Assembly: GCA_021841025.1 (NCBI GenBank)
Contig: JAKBWA010000037.1
Span: 1 to 41,473, forward strand
Reading direction: 5' to 3'
Length of the DNA stretch: 41,473 nucleotides
Source: Bacillota bacterium
GTDB lineage: Bacteria > Bacillota > Sulfobacillia > Sulfobacillales > Sulfobacillaceae
Shown here piece after piece: positions 25,334-33,506 of this stretch (within the stretch, counting starts at the first letter, position 1; each line of letters begins with the position of its first letter). The position numbers and the translations under genes were made by a program. Below the pieces are notes generated by a model. The model was not told where the DNA came from. It made no database searches and was given only the letters and a program-made list of their open reading frames with translations.

Positions 25334-25510
25334 TTAAGCGGATGGCCTGACCGACGCCATGTCCAGAGCTGGGGTTTCGAGTCTGCTGACATAAGGACAT
25401 TCCGGATAGTTTTCGCAGATGGCATAGACATCACCCGTAACCTTTAGGGTTTTTTGACGCACCGAGTATTGACGGCATATAGGGCATATCTCTTTACTGG
25501 GGTAAGGCAT
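25334..25510 (-). CDS. small zinc-ribbon protein
   Basis: 58 residues from ATG 25510, which has AAGGAGGG at good spacing; an upstream in-frame start lacks one. The cysteines C-P-I-C (9, 12) and C-x5-C (38, 44 within A-I-C-E-N-Y-P-E-C-P-Y) form a four-cysteine zinc site resembling the topoisomerase-type zinc ribbon. No other domain is present. It probably binds nucleic acid or protein; no specific function can be named. Confidence 0.72.
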   Translation of the reverse strand: MPYPSKEICPICRQYSVRQKTLKVTGDVYAICENYPECPYVSRLETPALDMASVRPSA

Positions 25511-25655
25511 GTTATCCCTCCTTGTGAACAGTTTCACATTTTCATATTAGATCATGTTGCGCTTTTTGACAATACATTGCTCATAAGAAATTCAAAGTTG
25601 ACGGAAAAATGGGAAATATAACGACGTTTGAGAATGCTTGACACTCCCGGGATTC

Positions 25656-25691
25656 TTGCGAGGAACCGACTGACGTCAGCTTGACTCGCAA
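25656..25691. repeat. nested inverted repeats, possible element end
   Basis: TTGCGAG (25656-25662) pairs with CTCGCAA (25685-25691), enclosing the 10-base palindrome CTGACGTCAG (25670-25679). It lies at the 3' side of the structured RNA on the minus strand and may mark the right end of a transposon-derived unit. Confidence 0.45.
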
Positions 25692-26060
25692 AGGGGTAGC
25701 CAAAAGCCCCCTATCCGGTCGCCCGAAGGTCTCCGGTTACGGGGAATGATCGTTCGCCGAATCCTGTTAACGTCTGATCTTGACGACGCGATATATTTTA
25801 CGCCTCCCACGACGGCGGGAGACAACCGCCAATATATCCTATTGTCAAAGAGCGAACACACAGTTAGTTTATCGCGAAACGATCCGGGTCTGGCATTGCA
25901 GGGAAAAACTTTCGTCTGACGGCGAGCGCCTTCTATCCCCGCCCCTAAACAGCAGGGTTTTACGGCGCACTGGATAAAGCTCATGAAAAGCGCCAGGGCG
26001 CGGATGAAGTCTTGCGCCCTGGACTGTTTGGCGCTAAGATTCGAAGTTTTCACCTGGGCT
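25684..26060 (-). ncRNA. large structured RNA resembling HEARO/omega RNA, without adjacent nuclease gene
   Basis: The minus strand folds extensively. Helix CCAGGGCGC/GCGCCCTGG (26014-26022 with 25993-26001) is extended by AGCG/CGCT. A bulge on its 5' side reads AAACAG (26024-26029) and matches the loop CTGTTT (25947-25952) of a CCCT/AGGG hairpin, predicting a pseudoknot. A core follows: GAAGGCGCTC (25924-25933), AGAC-GAAA-GTTT hairpin (25906-25917) and TGCAATGCCA (25891-25900). A later stem GATATATT/AATATATC (25831-25838 with 25790-25797) encloses CTCCC/GGGAG, and a cUUCGg loop lies near 25724. The core resembles HEARO (IscB/IsrB omega RNA) as I remember it. No IscB/IsrB ORF is nearby. An overlapping 125-codon frame is a by-product. 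Confidence 0.55.
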
Positions 26061-26086
26061 CGAATAGGAGTGAGATGGCTGTAGGG

Positions 26087-27259
26087 TTAAAGCCACGTGA
26101 TCAGCTGTTTGAGGCGGTGAATAGTCTGGCGGTTTTGTTCGGCAATCGCGAATGACCTGGGGGTCGTTGGCCTGTCTTCTGCTCTATCAATGAAATGATG
26201 CGGTAAAGGAAGAGCGGACAAAGGTTGCCACCGGTCAATCCAGGACTGGGGAATGACGGCATCGTAATCGAGAGGGCGGTGCGTCATATGAGCCCATAAA
26301 AGCGTCCAAGCGCGCGGAACAACCCGAAGCAATTCATAGCCCCCGCCACCCACCGCGAGCCATCTCCCTTGCGTATATTGATGCGCCCAATCATGAATTA
26401 AGCCGGAAATTTGTGAATAAAAATATGTCGATGCCAACAAATCGGTTAAAGGATCCCAATAATGCCCATCACATCCATGCTGGCTGATAATCAAGTCTGG
26501 CTGAAAGTATTCAAGCGCCCTGGGGACAATGGCTTCGAGGCTTTCCAAATTTGAGTCGTCCTCCGTGTAAGGGCGCAGCGGGATATTAAGGCTCAGAGCA
26601 TAACCTTTGCCCGTACCGAGTTCTTCCACACTGCCCGTGCCTGGGAACAGGTACTGCCCGCTTTCATGACAAGAAATGGTCAGGACATTGGGATCATCAT
26701 AAAACGCTGCTTGCACGCCATCTCCATGATGAGCATCTGTATCGATATACAGGATACGCCATGAGGTGTGTTGCCGGAGCCATTTGATGGAGATGGCGAT
26801 ATCATTGTAAATACAAAAACCGGAAGCTGATCGCGGCTTGGCGTGGTGTAAACCTCCCGCAATATTGAGCGCGTGCAAAGATTCTCCTGTTGCTACCATC
26901 CGCGCAGCGGTTAAAGTGCCCCCCACGGCAAGAGAAGCTGCTTGATGCATTTGCGCAAAGACGGGATTGTCTTCCGTGGCCAGACCATATTTCTGAGCTT
27001 CTTGAAGGAGTACAGGATTGTGAAGGTCAGCATTGTTTTGAAATTGCTGGACCATGGCAATGTAATCGGGATGGTGAATTAACAAAAGATCATCCGAAGT
27101 TGCGGAATGAGGTTCCACTGTGTCAAGATTGGATAATAATCCCATGCTCTCGGCCAAACTGGTGGTTGCCAAAAGCCGTACCGGATTGAAGGGATGCGAC
27201 GGGCCAAAGTCATAGAGCGTATACTGGGGAGAGTAAACAAACCGAGAAAATTGGGTCAT
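26087..27259 (-). CDS. acuC: AcuC-type histone-deacetylase-family protein
   Basis: 390 residues, class I deacetylase fold. Motifs: G-G-L-H-H-A tandem histidines, S-G-F-C-I-Y-N-D, the zinc-site D-T-D-A-H-H-G-D-G, and C-terminal G-G-G-Y. AcuC proteins remove acetyl groups from lysine, classically reactivating acetyl-CoA synthetase. It is divergent (98 bases) from a GNAT-acyl-CoA-synthetase fusion that could write the same mark, so the two likely form a regulatory pair. ATG 27259 has only a weak GTGGA site. The structured RNA follows 27 bases after its stop on the same strand. Confidence 0.92.
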   Translation of the reverse strand: MTQFSRFVYSPQYTLYDFGPSHPFNPVRLLATTSLAESMGLLSNLDTVEPHSATSDDLLLIHHPDYIAMVQQFQNNADLHNPVLLQEAQKYGLATEDNPVFAQMHQAASLAVGGTLTAARMVATGESLHALNIAGGLHHAKPRSASGFCIYNDIAISIKWLRQHTSWRILYIDTDAHHGDGVQAAFYDDPNVLTISCHESGQYLFPGTGSVEELGTGKGYALSLNIPLRPYTEDDSNLESLEAIVPRALEYFQPDLIISQHGCDGHYWDPLTDLLASTYFYSQISGLIHDWAHQYTQGRWLAVGGGGYELLRVVPRAWTLLWAHMTHRPLDYDAVIPQSWIDRWQPLSALPLPHHFIDRAEDRPTTPRSFAIAEQNRQTIHRLKQLITWL

Positions 27260-27357
27260 AAACCATCCACTCTTTTTATTGATATTATATGATTTCTGAC
27301 AAGAAGTTCATAATGGAGTCAAGCCGAGGAACGTATTTCAATAAAGAAGGGATGACA

Positions 27358-29697
27358 ATGGCCCGAATAATTTTACGTGATGGCCGTGTCGCAGACCTCA
27401 GAGAAGCGCGCTCCACTGAGAATGACCGCAGAATGCTCAGCGAATTATTTCGCCAAGCGTCTGGTGATGCTTTGTATCACCGGTTTTTCCACGTTGTGAA
27501 AGAAGTGACGGACAAGGATATCGACCGCATGATCTTGGCCAATAACAATGGCAAATCATTAGTCTGCGTGGCACAAGATCAAATTCTCGGTATCGGTCAT
27601 TATGTGGTGGTATCTAAGAGCACGGCCGAAGTGGCATTTTTTGTGGATGAGCGTATTCAGGGACGAGGATTGGGGACCCTCTTGTTAGAGCATCTGGCTC
27701 AAATTGCTTGGCGCGCTGGCATTCTTCAGTTTGAGGCCTATGTGCTCAGTGAAAATCGCAGGATGTTGAAAGTTTTTCAAGACAGCGGTTATGAGATTCA
27801 TGAACGGCATGAGTCGGGAGTTATTCATCTGGTATTGCCCTTACAGCAAACCGAACGGACTCGTGCCTTGGCCGGCGCCAGAGAAAAGCTCGCGACGGCA
27901 GCGTCAGTACGGTGGTTTTTTGAACCGGACGTTATTGCGGTAATCGGTGCGTCTCGTGACTCGCACCGCTTGGGACATTTATTACTGCAGCATGTTCTCC
28001 AGGGACCATTTACCGGGGTGGTATATCCTGTGAATCCCAGTGCCCATGCAGTTTTGGGAGTCAGGGCGTATGCTTCCGTCAAAGAAGTGCCGGATCCGGT
28101 TGATCTTGCCGTCGTGGTGGTGCCCCGGGATTTGGTTATGGGCGTCATCAATGATTTGATTGAATCTCGGGTCAAAGCCGTGTTGGTAACTTCCGCCGGG
28201 TTTTCCGATCAAGACAAGCTGGGAAGGGATTTAGAGGAGCAGTTTACCCGGATGCTGCGGCGTGCCGGTATCCGCCTTGTGGGGCCAAATTCCTTGGGAA
28301 TCATTAATACCGATGACAACCGGCAAATGAACGCGAGCTTTTCTCCCCGTTTGCCAGGGCCTGGAACCGTCGCTATCGCCAGTCAAACAGGGGCGCTGGG
28401 CATCGCTATCTTAGATTATGCCAGCCGGATGGGCGTGGGCGTCTCGAGTTTTGTGAGCACGGGAAATAAAGCTGATGTGTCATCCAATGATCTGCTGCAG
28501 TACTGGGAGGATGACGCGGGCACTCACACCATCTTGCTCTATTTAGAATCATTTGGAAATCCCCGCAAGTTTACCCGGATAGCCCGGCGCATTACCCAAA
28601 ATAAGGCCATTTTGGTTGTGAAAAGCGCACGCAGTCCGGACGCTGTGTTAGCACCCGAGGCATCACCCCAGCACTATGAAGATGATGCCATAGTCAAAGC
28701 ATTGTTCCAGCAAAGCGGTATTATTCGTACTGACACGCTGCAAGAGCTATTTGATGTCGCAGCGTTGTTAACGTCCATGCCGCTGCCCCAGGGCAAACGC
28801 GTTCAGGTTATTGCCAATGCTTCGGGTGCCGCGGTAATCACCGTGGATTCCCTAAAGGTTGGCGGTATGCGGCTCGCACATCCGCCTGTGGATCTCGGTT
28901 TCACGGCATTGGCTCCCGGGTATTATGAAGAGGTGCATAAAGCCCTGGAAGACCCGGAAGTCGATGCGATCGTCGTTTTGTTTATCCCGGTGGGTATTTC
29001 TCAGGCTACGGGAGTCTCTGAGGCCATTTTGCAAGCGGTTCGGGAGAAGGGTTTAGTCAAACCCATAGTGGCGAACTTTTTGACCACGGGTCCCAATCCA
29101 GCCGATTACATTCAAGGCGACTCGTTTCGCATCCCGGTTTACCCTTTTCCCGAACGGGCAGTACGAGCCTTGGTTCAGGTCAGTCGTTACGCCTCTTACC
29201 GCAGACAGCCTTTGGGACATTTACCGGACTTGCCCCGTGTGAATACGGTGGAAGCGAGACGTCTTGTTCATAGTTGGCAAACCCCCGAGAAACTTGTTAT
29301 CGAAACGGAACAGGCACTGGGATTATTGCAGGAGGTAGGTCTTGTTCCCAAGACCTCTTTGAATCAGGAACAGACGCTCTTAACTACCAGCATTCATTGC
29401 TGGACGGACGCATTATTTGGACCTGTGATCACAGCGGATTCCACCAGCCATGTTGCGTATACCCGCTTGATACCGTTAACGGATCGCGATGCCGCGGCTT
29501 TGGCGCGCGATGTATTGAAACCCCTAAAATTTCCGGACTCGTGTCTTGAGACTCTTGCCGATTTATTGTTACGGATTTCCCGCCTTATCGATGACGTCCC
29601 GGAAATCATGGAACTCAGTATGAGTGAGGTGAATGTGAGTGGCGAAGGCAGTATCATTGCCGACGCGACGATTTTGATCGAACCGCGTTCGAATTAA
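27358..29697 (+). CDS. GNAT acetyltransferase fused to NDP-forming acyl-CoA synthetase (Pat-like)
   Basis: 779 residues from ATG 27358 (AAGAAGGG seven bases upstream); earlier in-frame ATGs lack a site. Residues ~5-165 are a GNAT domain with the acetyl-CoA loop R-I-Q-G-R-G-L-G-T. Residues ~180-310 are a CoA-binding Rossmann domain (V-I-A-V-I-G-A-S), and ~315-620 succinyl-CoA-ligase-like domains with S-Q-T-G-A-L-G. The last ~135 residues are a shortened ATP-grasp remnant, so synthetase activity is doubtful. Such fusions (Pat/PatZ) acetylate lysines, notably of acetyl-CoA synthetase; the N-terminal GNAT is the less common order. Divergent from acuC. Confidence 0.88.
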   Translation: MARIILRDGRVADLREARSTENDRRMLSELFRQASGDALYHRFFHVVKEVTDKDIDRMILANNNGKSLVCVAQDQILGIGHYVVVSKSTAEVAFFVDERIQGRGLGTLLLEHLAQIAWRAGILQFEAYVLSENRRMLKVFQDSGYEIHERHESGVIHLVLPLQQTERTRALAGAREKLATAASVRWFFEPDVIAVIGASRDSHRLGHLLLQHVLQGPFTGVVYPVNPSAHAVLGVRAYASVKEVPDPVDLAVVVVPRDLVMGVINDLIESRVKAVLVTSAGFSDQDKLGRDLEEQFTRMLRRAGIRLVGPNSLGIINTDDNRQMNASFSPRLPGPGTVAIASQTGALGIAILDYASRMGVGVSSFVSTGNKADVSSNDLLQYWEDDAGTHTILLYLESFGNPRKFTRIARRITQNKAILVVKSARSPDAVLAPEASPQHYEDDAIVKALFQQSGIIRTDTLQELFDVAALLTSMPLPQGKRVQVIANASGAAVITVDSLKVGGMRLAHPPVDLGFTALAPGYYEEVHKALEDPEVDAIVVLFIPVGISQATGVSEAILQAVREKGLVKPIVANFLTTGPNPADYIQGDSFRIPVYPFPERAVRALVQVSRYASYRRQPLGHLPDLPRVNTVEARRLVHSWQTPEKLVIETEQALGLLQEVGLVPKTSLNQEQTLLTTSIHCWTDALFGPVITADSTSHVAYTRLIPLTDRDAAALARDVLKPLKFPDSCLETLADLLLRISRLIDDVPEIMELSMSEVNVSGEGSIIADATILIEPRSN

Positions 29698-29949
29698 GAG
29701 GGGATCCGGGACTATTGCTCACAAAATCCGCCCAGAGTTCGGGGGCCCATTGTGTAGAAAATGCCTGGACGTTTTAGTGAATAGTTGAATACATTGAAAA
29801 TGACCTGTAAACTTTTTTGAGAAACTGCAAAACGAGCAGGAATATGGTTTCTTGATGTCGAATCGTGGGTCAAGGTTCATTTTGGGAGGAGGTGTGTCGT
29901 TACGTTAAAGGCAACTGCACAAGATCCGATATGGCTTGATGGGGGCTAC

Positions 29950-30237
29950 GTGTACTGGAATTTAGGGGTTCAAACGGTTGACGGATTACCTATTCTGGCC
30001 GTGGACATTATCGGCAAAATGTCTGCTGCATCTTACATAAGGCTTAAAGCTCGGCACCGTTGTCCCAGAATGTATGTAGAATTTTTTGTCGCCCATGCAT
30101 TGCAGTACGATGCGGAATCCATTCACTATTTTATGGAGAATGACAACAAAACATATGTGGTTACGGTACCGGATAACATAAAGGCTTTGGAGAGAATGTT
30201 CCCCAGCCATCTGGGCAATAGCTGGGCACGAGGGTGA
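29950..30237 (+). CDS. hypothetical protein with uncertain start
   Basis: 95 residues from GTG 29950, which has no ribosome site. A very strong GGGAGGAGGTG at 29884-29894 precedes the frame, and the frame is open from there (reading T-L-K-A-T-A-Q-D-P-I-W-L-D-G-G) but has no ATG/GTG/TTG at the right distance; ACG 29902 is nine bases downstream. The peptide is soluble, with V-E-F-F-V-A-H-A-L and Y-V-V-T-V-P-D-N-I-K-A-L. Either a rare start codon, a frameshift or a sequence error is involved. Family not recognised. Confidence 0.5.
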   Translation: MYWNLGVQTVDGLPILAVDIIGKMSAASYIRLKARHRCPRMYVEFFVAHALQYDAESIHYFMENDNKTYVVTVPDNIKALERMFPSHLGNSWARG

Positions 30238-30901
30238 AGGGATGCTGTTCTTTGTCCATTGATGGCCATTGGCAGGAAAATTCTCCAAAGAGATTGTTAG
30301 CTCGTGTGATCGGAAAGAAGGGCATGGATCTCGGAAAACCCGGCAACAGAGGGTGTGTTGGCAAGCCCGTCTAAGTCTTTGTTTTCTTAGGCCATGGGTT
30401 GGGGTAGGGCGAACTCTCTTGGAGGTATTAAGTGCTGGGAAAGCGGCAGATGCTGGGGGCCTGTGTTTGACTCCGCGGCAGATCGTTCTGGCATGAAATT
30501 CTCGTTCGTTTAATGACGTCATAAACCCTCTCTCTTTGCGAATTCAAAGAATCAGACAAAAAAGACCATTGTTGTCGACACGCAAGGGGGAATACGGTGG
30601 AAGGATAGAGAGCTTCAATTATCTCCGATGACAATACTGAGCCCAATTTCCCACTCCGACGGGTTCCCAATTGGTCCTATACGCGGCCATGCGTCTTGAA
30701 CTTGGGCCCCAGGGTCTCAAGAAAGCATCAAGGAGTGGCAGTGTATTGGGTGGGTTTTCTTTAGGGGTGACCGGATTTTTTACTTGTCAAGAAGTTGGTA
30801 AAATGGAAAAATATCCAGGCGATTAATCGCCGTAGTTGGCCTTTTCTCGTCAGCATGAAAGAGCAGGAGCGATGAATGCATACTGAAGGAGTGTTTTCGT
30901 G
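30238..30901. other. non-coding interval before NUDIX gene
   Basis: 664 bases. Frames longer than 60 codons here lack ribosome sites and read as random on both strands. I see the palindrome TGACGTCA near 30513-30520 and a weak promoter-like stretch near 30784-30806, nothing more definite. Confidence 0.45.
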
Positions 30902-31501
30902 ATGAATGACTGGGAAGGCCGCTTGACACCTGCGCGAATTGCTCACATCCTTGAGGGCTTGGCCTTGGATGGACGGTACTATGCCGACAATGACTATGAC
31001 AAGACTCGTTATAACCGGATTCTGGAACTGGCCCGAGCATTAGAAAATTTGCCACACGATGCGCCTTTATTAAGTGAAGTGGTGCCCGTCACGCCGAAAG
31101 TCGGGGTGGATGGAGCCGTGATAGATCAAGAGGCCATTTTGTTAATTCAGCGCAAAGACACTCAAAAGTGGGCCATGCCCGGTGGTGCCGTGGAGGTGGG
31201 GGAGCGTCCAAGCGAGGCAGTCATACGGGAAGTGCAAGAAGAGACCGGCATTGTTATCCAGCCCGACAATGTGGTCGGAGTCTTTGACAACTGGATGGAC
31301 CGCGACGTTGTGTCGCATCATCTGTATCATATTGTGGTTCGGGGCCACAAGATCCGAGGAAAAATTGAACCGCAACCGGAAGAGATTCTAGAAGCCCGGT
31401 GGTTTAATCTTGCAGAGTTGCCCCCGCGGGATCAGTTTCACCCCGGCCATTATGACCGGGTGCTCAAGTCCCTTAGGGGCACGGTTGGGGCACTGGACTA
31501 A
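30902..31501 (+). CDS. NUDIX hydrolase
   Basis: 199 residues. An N-terminal alpha-helical segment (residues ~1-60) of the type found in YjhB-like ADP-sugar/ADP-ribose hydrolases is followed by a NUDIX domain. The NUDIX box G-x5-E-x7-R-E-V-Q-E-E-T-G-I is complete, preceded by W-A-M-P-G-G. It should hydrolyse a nucleoside diphosphate linked to another moiety with Mg2+. AAGGAGTG precedes both GTG 30899 and ATG 30902; I took the ATG. It converges on the PNPOx-like gene, four bases between stops. Confidence 0.9.
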   Translation: MNDWEGRLTPARIAHILEGLALDGRYYADNDYDKTRYNRILELARALENLPHDAPLLSEVVPVTPKVGVDGAVIDQEAILLIQRKDTQKWAMPGGAVEVGERPSEAVIREVQEETGIVIQPDNVVGVFDNWMDRDVVSHHLYHIVVRGHKIRGKIEPQPEEILEARWFNLAELPPRDQFHPGHYDRVLKSLRGTVGALD

Positions 31502-31505
31502 GTGG

Positions 31506-32060
31506 CTACGGGTCATTTTTTATTGCGGTGGGTAAGTTGTCTACACTGAGCCGATTATGTTTGAGCTGATATCGGGTGATACCTTGCGGTCCCTTTCTTT
31601 GAGCCCAGAGTTTGAGGGTGTCTCGCTCTTTTTGATAAGACAGGTAGGGCACCCCATATCCGCATGACGTGGACACCCGGGAAATATGGGCTAAAATAAT
31701 TTGCCGGATTCCGGGATAGAATGGAAAGGAGGCTAATACCTCTTCCCATCGACTATCAGAAGGACTAATAATCCTCCCCTTGCCATATAAGCGCAAGATT
31801 TGCGGGGGTCCGTCCGTGGCCATGAACATAAAGGTCATGCGCTGGTTTTCCAATACGTGGGCGCTGGTTTCGTTGCCGCTTCCCGTAAGGTCTAAATAAC
31901 CTACCTCTGTTGGGGAAAAAACACGAAAAGAATCGTATCCCTTGGGAGATACATTAACATGGCCTTCTTGGCTTAATGGGGCAGTGGCCACAAAAAACAC
32001 CGGTTGTTTGGCTATGAAGTCGACATGTTCGGGTAGTAGTGCACTATAGCTCTTTCCCAT
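31506..32060 (-). CDS. pyridoxamine-5'-phosphate-oxidase-like flavin protein
   Basis: 184 residues with a split-barrel FMN-binding pattern: F-F-V-A-T-A-P-L near residue 22, H-V-N-V-S-P-K-G, D-L-T-G-S-G-N-E-T-S-A-H, then R-L-Y-G-K-G-R. This matches the subgroup of PNPOx-family proteins with a C-terminal extension, usually of unknown substrate. AGGAGGTG lies six bases before ATG. It converges with the NUDIX gene without a visible terminator between them. Not expected to be the biosynthetic PdxH because the substrate-binding C terminus is absent. Confidence 0.82.
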   Translation of the reverse strand: MGKSYSALLPEHVDFIAKQPVFFVATAPLSQEGHVNVSPKGYDSFRVFSPTEVGYLDLTGSGNETSAHVLENQRMTFMFMATDGPPQILRLYGKGRIISPSDSRWEEVLASFPFYPGIRQIILAHISRVSTSCGYGVPYLSYQKERDTLKLWAQRKGPQGITRYQLKHNRLSVDNLPTAIKNDP

Positions 32061-32152
32061 ATTGCACCTCCTGGCAAAATATTGGGGACCGTTCTCTCAA
32101 GCGAGTGGTACGGACTGCCAAAATATTAGCACAGTGGCGAGTGTCCGGACAC

Positions 32153-32190
32153 AAAAAAGCACACGGCAACCGGTGAGTCTTGCCGTGTGC
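32153..32190 (-). terminator. Rho-independent terminator of the LysM-NlpC/P60 gene
   Basis: GCACACGGCAA (32159-32169) pairs with TTGCCGTGTGC (32180-32190). On the minus strand the stem is followed by TTTTTT (32153-32158). Confidence 0.93.
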
Positions 32191-32215
32191 CATTTCAGAG
32201 GGCTGGCTTACGCCC

Positions 32216-33196
32216 TTAGGGATTAACCTGACCCGCGCCGTAATAGTGGCTTATGTAGAAGGGGTCGTTAAGATTTGACACCTGTACGTTTTGTCCGGGC
32301 TCAGGCGCTTCGATAAAGGCTTGGGAATACCCTAGTTTCGGGTACGAACCGATGTAAATACCGACGTGCGAAGCTCCAGGCCCTGCTGTTTGAAAGAACA
32401 CGAGGTCTCCCGGCTGTAATTGTGACTTGGAAATTTTGTGGACGAAGGCATATTGTGCCCAGCTTGTTCTAGGCATTGGCACCCCGTTTTGCCGGAACAC
32501 ATATTGCACCAGACCGGAGCAGTCAAACCCTGTCGAGGGTGAGGCCCCGCCCCAAACGTAGGGAATGCCCAACTGTTGTTCCGCTGTCTTCACAATAGCC
32601 TGGTTAAAGCTCACAGATGCGCTATGTGTCGGCAACTGTGCGGATGTGCTGGATGCTGCTCGTTTTCCCGGAATTTTCAGGACTTCTCCAACCTGTAATA
32701 CATTCGGGTTAGATAAATGGTTAAACGATGCTAAGCTTTGCCATGAAAGTCCGAATTTTGCGGCGATTATACTTAAGGTGTTACCGGATTGCACCGTATA
32801 TTGTGTGGTTGATGACGACGCTGAGGCACTAGCATGAGACGTTGCCGATGCACTAGCCGTCTGACCGATATGCAGCACTTGTCCGACCGAGATGCGATTA
32901 GGATTGGCAATGTGATTCCACTGGACAAGTTGACTGACGGTAACGTGAAAACGTGCGGCAATAGCACTTAAGGAATCACCGGACCGCACGGTATAGGTTG
33001 TCGCATGCGCTGTCTGGAAAATGGGAGAAGTGCTATCCGTTTGCTGCTGGAGTTTAGACGACGGCCGTTGAGAATTGATAGGAACGACTGAACCGACAGA
33101 ATACGGCATAACAGATAACAAACTCATAGTGGCAGGCACAGACAATAAACCTACTGCTAAGCTGGCAGTAACCTTTTTTGACAATAGTTGATTCAA
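32216..33196 (-). CDS. secreted LysM / NlpC-P60 peptidoglycan endopeptidase
   Basis: 326 residues. An N-terminal signal segment (8-30) precedes two LysM repeats (about 67-111 and 133-176, each with Y-T-V-x-S-G and N-x-x-x-P-N). A Ser/Ala-rich linker leads to an NlpC/P60 domain (205-326) with Cys226 in D-C-S-G-L and His277 in S-H-V-G-I-Y. It cleaves peptide stems of peptidoglycan, after wall binding by LysM. TTG start at 33196 with GGAAGGGAG upstream. A c-di-AMP riboswitch occupies the leader, so turgor or potassium state should control it. Confidence 0.93.
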   Translation of the reverse strand: MNQLLSKKVTASLAVGLLSVPATMSLLSVMPYSVGSVVPINSQRPSSKLQQQTDSTSPIFQTAHATTYTVRSGDSLSAIAARFHVTVSQLVQWNHIANPNRISVGQVLHIGQTASASATSHASASASSSTTQYTVQSGNTLSIIAAKFGLSWQSLASFNHLSNPNVLQVGEVLKIPGKRAASSTSAQLPTHSASVSFNQAIVKTAEQQLGIPYVWGGASPSTGFDCSGLVQYVFRQNGVPMPRTSWAQYAFVHKISKSQLQPGDLVFFQTAGPGASHVGIYIGSYPKLGYSQAFIEAPEPGQNVQVSNLNDPFYISHYYGAGQVNP

Positions 33197-33202
33197 CGAA
33201 TG

Positions 33203-33365
33203 GGCTCCCTTCCTTCGGGTATTGCCTTCGAGGTTAGTTGGTTGGTTCGGGCTGAAGGAACCCTACGCGCGAGCCATTAGCTCCGCGATTCACCCTAGGA
33301 AATCCTAGTAATCCCCCGTACGTAATTGCAACAATTACGATTCGGCACGTGGAGTCGTTGAAAGT
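33203..33365 (-). promoter_or_regulatory. c-di-AMP (ydaO-yuaA) riboswitch
   Basis: The leader on the minus strand carries conserved segments of the ydaO class as I know them: CTAACCTCGAAGGC (33224-33237) near the 3' end followed by GAAGGAAGGGAG, and GGGTGAATC (33287-33295). It also has the GGGGGATTAC segment (about 33307-33317) and the intervening CTAGGA/TCCTAG hairpin. The downstream gene, a LysM-NlpC/P60 hydrolase, is one of the commonest ydaO targets. In this class c-di-AMP binding generally turns expression off. The 3' end runs into the ribosome site, which suggests control of translation or of a terminator that I do not clearly see. Confidence 0.85.
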
Positions 33366-33506
33366 ATATGAAATCTTAAGCTTCTTGTCATGATATGTCA
33401 CGAACAATTAGCTCCCTATATAACGATTTCGCGCGCATAAAGGAAGTTTTGCGCTAGTTTTCGCAGATTTTGAGGAAAAATGTCCAAAAACCGGTTTAAA
33501 TGGTCT

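Noticed and set aside
25676-26053. 125-codon minus-strand open frame across the structured RNA
   Set aside because: No ribosome site, unusual composition, and its bases are accounted for by paired RNA stems; treated as a by-product of the RNA.
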